From positions 1-9,047 of the forward strand of contig JAIOSX010000082.1 in the NCBI GenBank assembly GCA_021107345.1: a stretch of DNA of 9,047 nucleotides, in the 5' to 3' direction. Position 1 is the stretch's first letter, and each line of letters begins with the position of its first letter. The DNA is from Candidatus Aegiribacteria sp. GTDB taxonomy: Bacteria > Fermentibacterota > Fermentibacteria > Fermentibacterales > Fermentibacteraceae. A program made the position numbers and the translations under genes. Shown here one piece after another: positions 1-5,363 of the stretch. The notes beneath the pieces were generated by a model that saw nothing but the letters and a program-made list of their open reading frames with translations, searched no databases and was not told the DNA's origin.

Positions 1-1269
1 TTTACACAGTTTCCCAAGAACCTCCTGGGCTTTGCCCTGTTCTTTTTCTTCATGGCTTCGGTATACAGTACCGGCCGTATCTGGAAAGGACGGGAATTAC
101 CCTCTTCGAACAAGAACGTATCAACAAGAAGTCTGATTGCGAGAATGCTTGGAGTACTTCTCCTTTTTTTGTTGACCTTTTTCACTCACCGCTTCACCGC
201 GATACTCTCTCTATTCTTCCTTGTGCTGTATTTTGCCCCTTCTGTAAAACCCCTGTTCCGGTATCTGTGGACTGAAAAGAAGCATGAGCCGGGCTGTGCC
301 GCCAGATCCTGGCTGCAAAAACACTGGAGAAAATTACTACTGTTCGCGCCCCTGTTTGTTTTTTTAGCCCTCTTCCGTAAACTCTCCCTGGCTCTTTCAT
401 TCTACGATCTGGAAGTAATCACGAGTAATTTCTCACTCAGTCCGATTTTTGTACCCCTGGCGTTCATACAGAACTTCGGTACTTTCAAGCTTTCAGCAGC
501 CTGGATCGTAGAGATATTTTTTGCAAGCGCCCTGCCGCTCATAACGGGCGCACTGCTGCTCAACAGGCATAGATTCAGCTTCATGCGCCATGGCAGGGAG
601 TATTACATCCTGATCCTGATCGGTCTGACAGGACTATTCCCCTTCTTCAGGTTTTCACTCACAGGTCTTTCTTACAGGCTCTTTTATTGTACGCTGTTGA
701 TCTTTCCGCTGATCTGTATCCCGTACATATGCTTAGGGGTGCAAAAAATCCTCCGATACAGACCTATAGAGAGGACATTGAGGCAGGAGGCAATACTCGT
801 GCTGCTTTTTGTGGCACTGCTGGCATCTTCTTTGTACACGGGAAATTCATACAACCCCGAGCTGCATGACCCACCCTACGCATTCTACAAAGAACTTGCC
901 GCAGAGAGTATTGCGTCTTTAGCCGATGTTGACTGCGAACTCATCATCGCTCATAAAGCACTCGCCGAAATGATCACCTATACGTTTGAAGTTGATGCTC
1001 TGCCATGGGCACCGGAGGAATACTTTCCCCGCGAGCGGATCTGGCGCATAACAGCGGGTATCCTGCAGGATGAGGTTGCGATGTACCTCAGCCCCGAACT
1101 GGCAGAGCAATACTTTTTGCCCCTGAGTCGGGACTACGCGCTCATGCGTGAAGATCACTGGGAAGCTTTTGTGCTGAGTATTGCCAATGAGCCTGTGATG
1201 CTCGAAGCGGTTCGCACCTGGCGAAACCCCCATGAACAAAGACCGGCATACATGATGAAAGGCAAATGA
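1..1269 (+). CDS. Polytopic membrane protein, 5' end outside window
   Basis: The reading frame is open from base 1, so the gene is cut by the window edge. The ATG at 52 lies inside the first visible hydrophobic segment and is unlikely to be the real start. Of 422 visible residues (counted from base 1), about 280 form eight or nine membrane-spanning stretches, roughly at 7-22, 46-62, 64-80, 110-127, 147-160, 165-187, 201-217, 224-248 and 263-278. A soluble C-terminal part of about 140 residues follows, acidic and aromatic-rich. Its last residues are basic (MMKGK, then TGA). A many-pass membrane domain with a soluble C-terminal domain resembles GT-C-type glycosyltransferases or related envelope enzymes, but I see no diagnostic motif, so this is only a suggestion. 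The 147 bp to the next gene contain that gene's own promoter, so the two are probably not one operon. Confidence 0.8.
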   Translation, partial: FTQFPKNLLGFALFFFFMASVYSTGRIWKGRELPSSNKNVSTRSLIARMLGVLLLFLLTFFTHRFTAILSLFFLVLYFAPSVKPLFRYLWTEKKHEPGCAARSWLQKHWRKLLLFAPLFVFLALFRKLSLALSFYDLEVITSNFSLSPIFVPLAFIQNFGTFKLSAAWIVEIFFASALPLITGALLLNRHRFSFMRHGREYYILILIGLTGLFPFFRFSLTGLSYRLFYCTLLIFPLICIPYICLGVQKILRYRPIERTLRQEAILVLLFVALLASSLYTGNSYNPELHDPPYAFYKELAAESIASLADVDCELIIAHKALAEMITYTFEVDALPWAPEEYFPRERIWRITAGILQDEVAMYLSPELAEQYFLPLSRDYALMREDHWEAFVLSIANEPVMLEAVRTWRNPHEQRPAYMMKGK

Positions 1270-1352
1270 TAAAATCCAGGTGGTACCCTCTCCCGAACCA
1301 GACAGATGAGGTATTGGAATAGGTAACGAGCTACGCATTCTCGACCGTATGC

Positions 1353-1402
1353 ATTACGTAACTTGACGTAACGCTAAACTACGTTATGTTAATCTACGTA
1401 AT
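1353..1402. promoter_or_regulatory. 50-bp interrupted palindrome, putative operator of ATPase gene 1
   Basis: Bases 1353-1402 form an inverted repeat centred at 1377.5. The outer arms ATTACGTA (1353-1360) and TACGTAAT (1395-1402) pair perfectly, as do the inner arms TAACG (1369-1373) and CGTTA (1382-1386). In all, 17 of 25 positions per arm are complementary. The element contains ACGTAA at 1356, 1366 and 1396, and ACGTTA at 1381. It covers the likely -35 and -10 boxes and ends just before the ribosome binding site, which is the expected layout for a repressor operator. The binding protein is not known. The ATPase encoded next, with its C-terminal winged-helix-like region, is a candidate by inference. 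Confidence 0.6.
1363..1390 (+). promoter_or_regulatory. Putative sigma70-like promoter of ATPase gene 1
   Basis: A -35 box TTGACG (1363-1368) is followed after 16 bp by TATGTT (1385-1390), matching the sigma70 consensus at 5/6 and 4/6 positions. Both boxes lie inside the palindrome at 1353-1402. A strong ribosome binding site, AGGGAGG (1403-1409), sits 7 nt before the ATG at 1417 and fixes that start. Confidence 0.5.
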
Positions 1403-1416
1403 AGGGAGGCGTCGAA

Positions 1417-2529
1417 ATGAATCCTTTCAGGTATGGTCAGGTTGTAAGCGACAGAGATTTCTGTTCAAGACCCTCGCTGCTCAAACAGCTCATGAATTTT
1501 GTAGATACCGGACAGAATGTATTTCTACAGGGTGAGAGACGGACGGGCAAAACATCTCTTATACATGAAACCCTTAGAAGGCTTTCCGGTTACAAACTAC
1601 TCTATATCGATCTGCTCGAAGTAAAAATAATCGATGATCTGTGCAGGCGGATGATAACATCCATAGTAAGATCGGAACGCAGGGCTGGATTTCAGAGGAA
1701 GCTTATGAATACCCTTTCTCATCTCAGACCATCGCTGTCGATGAACCCGGTCACAGGATTTCCAACCGTATCCTTCGATTCGAGAATAGGAATGAAGCCG
1801 GACACCATCGAGGGAATTCTTGATCTTATAGCTGAACTCGGCAGGAAAAAGAAACTTGTCGTTGCCTTCGATGAGTTTCAGGATGTTCTGAATATCAGAG
1901 AATCGGCCCAAGCCCTTGCATTGATGAGAAGCAGGATACAGTTCCAGAGTAATATCACCTTCATCTTCGCAGGCAGCGTCAGGAATCAAATGAATGGTAT
2001 CTTCACAGATCCGGAAAGTCCTTTCTTCAAGTCAGCAGCCGCACTGGAGGTGGGACCTATAGATGGTAAAACCTTTGTGCCCTTTCTCAGAAGGAAATTC
2101 GCATCAGGCAGGAGAGACATTTCAGCCGAAACTGTTGATGCAGCCATCCGGATGGCGGGTAACATACCGGGTGATGTACAGGAACTCTGTGCGTGTATCT
2201 GGGACACAACATCGGCAGATGAAAAACTAACGAAGGAGCATCTGGCTCCCGGTCTGAATATGATATTTGCTCGTGAGAGAAAAGCTTACGAAGCCACACT
2301 TATCCAGCTTACAGGTCAGCAGCTCAGGTGTCTTATTGTGCTTGCGGAAACGGATTCTATTAAAACCCTTTCGTCAGAATTTCTGGAGAAAACGGGGATT
2401 CGAACCACTTCATCGGTTCAGGCGGCCCTCAAACGTCTCGTTAAACTGAAAATCATCTATCGCCACAAAGGAGCTTACAGACTCGCGAATCCATTCTTCG
2501 GGTCATGGCTGATATGGAACGGATACTAA
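1417..2529 (+). CDS. ATPase_2/AAA-type P-loop ATPase with C-terminal winged helix (paralogue 1)
   Basis: This 370-residue cytosolic protein begins with the NPFxYGxxV....FCxR signature typical of the archaeal-type ATPase family (ATPase_2, STAND/AAA-like). The Walker A motif GERRTGKTS is at 39-47, Walker B LVVAFDEFQ at 147-155 (D152, E153), and a sensor-1-like FIFAGS at 182-187. The region from about 295 to 370 looks like a winged helix, with a helix SEFLEKTG, a second helix around SSVQAALKRLV, and a KLKIIYRHKGAYRL wing. The protein should bind and hydrolyse ATP. Its partner and biological role are unknown for most of this family. The start is fixed by AGGGAGG 7 nt upstream and by alignment with the paralogue at 4097-5233. 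The promoter is embedded in a long palindrome, which suggests tight regulation, possibly by itself. Confidence 0.9.
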   Translation: MNPFRYGQVVSDRDFCSRPSLLKQLMNFVDTGQNVFLQGERRTGKTSLIHETLRRLSGYKLLYIDLLEVKIIDDLCRRMITSIVRSERRAGFQRKLMNTLSHLRPSLSMNPVTGFPTVSFDSRIGMKPDTIEGILDLIAELGRKKKLVVAFDEFQDVLNIRESAQALALMRSRIQFQSNITFIFAGSVRNQMNGIFTDPESPFFKSAAALEVGPIDGKTFVPFLRRKFASGRRDISAETVDAAIRMAGNIPGDVQELCACIWDTTSADEKLTKEHLAPGLNMIFARERKAYEATLIQLTGQQLRCLIVLAETDSIKTLSSEFLEKTGIRTTSSVQAALKRLVKLKIIYRHKGAYRLANPFFGSWLIWNGY

Positions 2530-2588
2530 TGGCCAAGATTACGCTTAAGAAAGCCGGAGAGATCCCAGACGACTGATCAGAGGAAGAT

Positions 2589-2655
2589 TCAGAGTATCGT
2601 TATGAGTATTACAATTGCTGTATTCAAGCAGTATCTCACATATTCTCTTCAAAGA
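2589..2655 (-). pseudogene. Decayed copy of the 5' end of the neighbouring lipoprotein gene
   Basis: On the - strand, a GTG at 2639-2637 opens MRYCLNTAIVILITIL and then meets TGA at 2591-2589. The intact lipoprotein gene starting at 3932 opens MRYCSNALAGIVVTIS. The DNA match covers the ribosome-binding region, the GTG and the first codons: GTGAGATACTGC is identical in both. Compared with the intact copy, the ribosome binding site has degraded from GGAGGAG to a GAAGAG-like sequence, and the lipobox cysteine is lost. A vestige of a tandem paralogue is the simplest reading. A 16-residue peptide gene or a dispersed repeat is less likely. Confidence 0.5.
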
Positions 2656-2671
2656 GTATTCCCACGATCAG
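2619..2671 (-). repeat. 53-bp diverged repeat, copy A
   Basis: This segment aligns with 3912-3964 at roughly 80% identity by eye, with one or two single-base gaps. The best block is the run AGCAGTATCTCAC. It spans the end of an upstream - strand reading frame (GILFEENM, stop) and the start of the decayed lipoprotein copy. In copy B the same place reads GLLLEEK, stop, then the intact GTG start. Confidence 0.6.
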
Positions 2672-2776
2672 TCGCACAATAAAATCAACATCTTCCGCAA
2701 ACAGTTTCTGTTCAGTGTAACCTCCTAACTGAATGAAATCCTTCCGTCTGCAGAAAACGACGCTTATCGTATTCAG
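2636..2776 (-). other. Open - strand frame without a start codon; possible C-terminal gene remnant
   Basis: Between in-frame stops at 2779-2777 and 2638-2636, 46 codons are open on the - strand. They contain RRKDFIQLGGY, EQKLFAEDVDFIVRL and GILFEENM. The composition looks protein-like, but there is no ATG, GTG or TTG in the first 33 codons. The stop overlaps the GTG of the decayed lipoprotein copy (ATGTGAG), as in translationally coupled pairs. The end resembles GLLLEEK, which precedes the intact lipoprotein gene. It may be the tail of a lost upstream partner gene, or chance. I do not recognise the family. Confidence 0.25.
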
Positions 2777-2796
2777 TCAGATCGGGACTGAAGCGT
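2760..2796 (-). terminator. Hairpin at the 3' end of the lipoprotein gene, possible terminator
   Basis: A 6-bp stem TTCAGT/ACTGAA (2772-2777 and 2787-2792) encloses a 9-nt loop. An outer ACGC/GCGT pair (2760-2763 and 2793-2796) extends it across an 8-nt bulge. It begins at the last base of the lipoprotein stop codon. No clear U-run follows on the - strand (only TTTT a few bases on), so termination is a weak inference. Confidence 0.3.
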
Positions 2797-3932
2797 TATT
2801 CAACTTCAATAAGAATAAGCATATAGACCTTCTGTGAATACTCTTGCGATGTATTGACTGCGAGAAATCCATGCTCATCCCCGGTGATTTCCCAGCTGTT
2901 AAGGTCAGTCGGATTTCCATGATACTCTACCATGGCATTGAAGAGAATCTCACCGTTGAAATCGTACACGCGAAAGACAATTCCCGGGTAGCATCCTAGC
3001 CTTACCCACAGCCTTTCTTCACCATCAGTGAACATATCACTGATAATTTGTCTATATGGATCCACTGTAAATGGCCTGCTTGGTGATGAATCCCCACGCA
3101 TCATGCGGACGTAGCTGTTCCAGGTATCCCTCTCAGTCTGAATATCTTCCTCGCTTTTTCTTACCCTATGGAAACTATCATCCACTATATGAAGGAATGG
3201 AGTTCCATCAGGTTCACATCCATGGATAACGAATTCATCTATTGAAGATCGGGAATAGAAGACCCGCCCATCGCGGGTGGCACAGGAGATAATGTTATTT
3301 TCTCTGGATATGGAGAAGTCGCTTACTTCACTTGGAATAGGAAATTCATACTCAATACTGAAGTACTCCACAGTTAGTTCCTGATCATCATCCCAACGTG
3401 CGAGGGTTGAAACAGTCATGATCTTATCATCTTCAGAATGAAATTCGACCATCTTTCCTATAAAACCGCCGCCGTCCAGCGCAGTGATTAAAGACGGAGG
3501 AATAAACGACCAGGTCATCCGGTTCACGAAGTCGTAGTTGCTGCTAAATAAGCTGATTCCGCCCCGATCTCTGATAAGCATGCTTCCATCGGAATAGAAT
3601 TGAATGACGCCCGGATCGTTAAATTCACCCGGTCCTTCCCCTTCCCTGCCTAAGGATCTTATGAATTCACCCTCTGGTGTGTAAATGAATACAGCATGCT
3701 TCATTCTGTCAGCAAACACGATATTACCATCTGGTGAATGTGTCGGGTTTACAGGCCATCCGAGAATGTATTCATCGTTGCCGATTTCGACTCCTATCGA
3801 GTCGGTAATAACGAGTTTGTACTCTATGAGTGGAAGCTCGGGAGGTGTTTCATCAGCACCGCATCCGATCAGTATCATTATTGAAGATATTGTTACAACA
3901 ATTCCGGCTAATGCATTCGAGCAGTATCTCAC
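2796..3932 (-). CDS. Lipoprotein with 6-bladed beta-propeller-type repeats
   Basis: This 378-residue protein starts at a GTG. The start is decided by GGAGGAG (3945-3939 on the - strand) 6 nt upstream. A lipoprotein signal peptide covers residues 1-23, with a hydrophobic run and lipobox LIGC (cysteine at 24), so the mature protein should be lipid-anchored in the envelope. After an acidic linker, repeats of the propeller type follow: SPDGNIVFADR with VFIYTPEGEFIRSLG, then GREGEGPGEF and FYSDGSMLIRDRG. These resemble NHL-like 6-bladed beta-propeller proteins common in FCB bacteria, where the GxGEGPGEF motif is characteristic. Such proteins usually act as binding or scaffold modules, and their ligands are mostly unknown. 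The gene lies on the strand opposite its neighbours and is divergent from ATPase gene 2. A decayed copy of its 5' end lies downstream at 2589-2655. Confidence 0.85.
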   Translation of the reverse strand: MRYCSNALAGIVVTISSIMILIGCGADETPPELPLIEYKLVITDSIGVEIGNDEYILGWPVNPTHSPDGNIVFADRMKHAVFIYTPEGEFIRSLGREGEGPGEFNDPGVIQFYSDGSMLIRDRGGISLFSSNYDFVNRMTWSFIPPSLITALDGGGFIGKMVEFHSEDDKIMTVSTLARWDDDQELTVEYFSIEYEFPIPSEVSDFSISRENNIISCATRDGRVFYSRSSIDEFVIHGCEPDGTPFLHIVDDSFHRVRKSEEDIQTERDTWNSYVRMMRGDSSPSRPFTVDPYRQIISDMFTDGEERLWVRLGCYPGIVFRVYDFNGEILFNAMVEYHGNPTDLNSWEITGDEHGFLAVNTSQEYSQKVYMLILIEVE

Positions 3933-3964
3933 TTATTTCTCCTCCAGGAGTAATCCACTGTCAG
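3912..3964 (-). repeat. 53-bp diverged repeat, copy B (intact lipoprotein start)
   Basis: This is the partner of the repeat at 2619-2671. It contains the functional ribosome binding site and GTG start of the lipoprotein gene and, just upstream, an open frame ending DSGLLLEEK at a TAA directly abutting the GTG. Confidence 0.6.
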
Positions 3965-3990
3965 GAAGGATCTCAGTTGAAAGATGAAAC

Positions 3991-4018
3991 ATTCTATTCG
4001 CCGTAGCAAGGGGAACAA
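3991..4018 (-). promoter_or_regulatory. Possible promoter of the lipoprotein gene
   Basis: On the - strand, TTGTTC (4018-4013) is followed after 16 bp by TAGAAT (3996-3991). The -10 box matches consensus at 5/6 positions, but the -35 is weak (3/6). Transcription would start about 50 nt before the GTG. The -35 lies only 5 bp from the -35 of the divergent ATPase promoter, so the two promoters would be back to back. Confidence 0.35.
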
Positions 4019-4023
4019 CCGGG

Positions 4024-4052
4024 TTGACCAGTAACGATTTATATATTACACT
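4024..4052 (+). promoter_or_regulatory. Putative sigma70-like promoter of ATPase gene 2
   Basis: TTGACC (4024-4029) and TACACT (4047-4052) are separated by 17 bp, matching consensus at 5/6 and 4/6 positions. The -10 box falls in the left arm of the palindrome at 4045-4077. Confidence 0.5.
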
Positions 4053-4077
4053 ATGTGCGTAACGCAAGATGTGTAAT
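4045..4077. promoter_or_regulatory. 33-bp interrupted palindrome, putative operator of ATPase gene 2
   Basis: Outer arms ATTACAC (4045-4051) and GTGTAAT (4071-4077) and inner arms TGCGT (4056-4060) and ACGCA (4062-4066) share the same centre at 4061. Twelve of 16 positions per arm pair. It overlaps the -10 box and the probable transcription start and ends 19 bp before the ATG. It shares CGTAACGC with the palindrome of ATPase gene 1. A dimeric repressor is the usual ligand of such sites, but which one is unknown. Confidence 0.6.
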
Positions 4078-4096
4078 GCTGGATAAAGAGGTAAAT

Positions 4097-5233
4097 ATGC
4101 CAAATCCTTTCTCATATGGTGGTATCGTCACTGGAAAGCAGTTCTGCAACAGGAGAAAAGAAATAGATGACCTCTTCCGTGCTGGTCTTAACGGAGAAAA
4201 GCTCTTTATCCACGGTGAGCGGCGCATTGGAAAAACCTCTCTTTTAAGAAAGGTCATGGCGAAATTCTCAGAGAAAAATGTAGTATCCGCATTGATTAAC
4301 GTCTGGAAATGTGTTGATGCTGCGGATTTCGTAAATGTTTGTGCCTCAGGGTTCGCGGAAGCAGAAGGTTCTGCAGGTATCTTGAAGAGGGTCAAAAAAC
4401 TGTTTGATGGTCTATCTCCCGCTGTAACAATAAGCGACGATGGAAGACCTTCTTTAACGTTTGAAAGAAGTGCTGGAAAATTGACTTCCAGTCAGCTCGA
4501 GAATGTTCTTAAAGCGTCATGGAAAATAGCCGATTCAAACAGGGAGAGTAGGCTCGTTGTCATCTTTGACGAATTTCAGCAGATCCGGCTTCTCGGTGAT
4601 GACAGGATTGAGCGTCTTATAAGAAGTGTAGTGCAGGAACGAAGCGATATTGCCTGGTTCTTCTGTGGAAGTCGTGCACATCTTATAAAGGAGATGTTTC
4701 TTGATTCAAACAGCCCACTTTACCGTAGTGCAGGACATTATCCAATTGAAGCTATCAAGAATGAACACTGGATTCCCTTTATATCCGGAAAGTTCAGATC
4801 CACCGGAATGGATATTTCCAGCATAATAACAGATAACCTCCTTGATATAACCTCCGGTCATCCATTTTATACTCAATTGCTTTGCTCGTCCTTATGGGAC
4901 GTATGCGAACCCCAGAGCATAATATCAGATGATATGCTGGAGCAGGCACTGAATATTCTGCTGGAAAGAGAAAACTCAACTTACCACACGTTATGGGATT
5001 CTCTCCCGGAACAGTCGAAACGTATGCTCAGAGCAATTGCGTTTGAGAACCCCCTGAATTCCCCTTACTCTGGAGCAGTCCTCAGAAATTACGGATTCAC
5101 ATCACCATCGAGTGCCGGGAGAGCTATAGGCTATCTTACTTCTCATGATCTTATCACAACATCCATGGGAGGTGGGTATATTGTCATTGACCGTTTTCTT
5201 GGCATGTGGTGCAGGAAAAATTTCGATTTGTAG
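4097..5233 (+). CDS. ATPase_2/AAA-type P-loop ATPase with C-terminal winged helix (paralogue 2)
   Basis: This is a 378-residue cytosolic P-loop ATPase, a diverged paralogue of the one at 1417-2529. The N-terminal signature NPFSYGGIV..KQFCNRR matches it. Walker A GERRIGKTS is at 40-48, Walker B RLVVIFDEFQ at 152-161 (D158, E159), and a sensor-like WFFCGS at 187-192. Both proteins also share a SPxxxSA block, a PFxxxKFxSxxxDIS block and a REN/RER-type helix before the C-terminal winged-helix-like region (about 300-378). I chose the ATG at 4097 because it lines up with the paralogue and has GAGGT (4088-4092) just upstream. The GTG at 4055 would put the start inside the palindrome. Substrate and partner are unknown. 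The family includes proteins of defence, stress and mobile-element context, but nothing here decides between them. Confidence 0.9.
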   Translation: MPNPFSYGGIVTGKQFCNRRKEIDDLFRAGLNGEKLFIHGERRIGKTSLLRKVMAKFSEKNVVSALINVWKCVDAADFVNVCASGFAEAEGSAGILKRVKKLFDGLSPAVTISDDGRPSLTFERSAGKLTSSQLENVLKASWKIADSNRESRLVVIFDEFQQIRLLGDDRIERLIRSVVQERSDIAWFFCGSRAHLIKEMFLDSNSPLYRSAGHYPIEAIKNEHWIPFISGKFRSTGMDISSIITDNLLDITSGHPFYTQLLCSSLWDVCEPQSIISDDMLEQALNILLERENSTYHTLWDSLPEQSKRMLRAIAFENPLNSPYSGAVLRNYGFTSPSSAGRAIGYLTSHDLITTSMGGGYIVIDRFLGMWCRKNFDL

Positions 5234-5279
5234 CAAGTACCTCATAACCCATCATCGCTTTTTCGATCAGGATTGATTA

Positions 5280-5308
5280 TTGACATAAGTGCAATTCAGA
5301 AGGATACT
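5280..5308 (+). promoter_or_regulatory. Putative sigma70-like promoter of the C25 protease gene
   Basis: A perfect TTGACA (5280-5285) is followed after 17 bp by GATACT (5303-5308, 4/6). It lies in the 130-bp gap after ATPase gene 2, about 55 nt before the protease ATG. No palindrome overlaps it, unlike the ATPase and vapBC promoters. Confidence 0.5.
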
Positions 5309-5363
5309 TCTATTACTTATTCATTTAGAACCATTCCATGGCAACGGACAGGAGTGCTGGATA

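Noticed and set aside
919..1338. 139-codon - strand open frame
   Set aside because: It is antisense to the membrane protein's C-terminal part and has no recognisable domain.
1354..1401. TACGTAA repeats as a CRISPR-like or iteron array
   Set aside because: Units are only 6-7 bp at spacings of 10, 15 and 15, one is altered, and all fit a single palindrome over a promoter. No replication gene is nearby.
4055..4096. Upstream GTG start for ATPase 2
   Set aside because: It would place the start within the palindrome and next to the -10 box. The ATG at 4097 matches the paralogue's N-terminus and has a ribosome binding site.
5254..5267. Small hairpin ATCG-CTTTTT-CGAT after ATPase 2 as a terminator
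   Set aside because: The stem is only 4 bp and the T-run is in the loop, not after the stem.
5289..5363. Upstream GTG start for the protease
   Set aside because: It overlaps the predicted promoter and would put 25 residues before a clear signal peptide.
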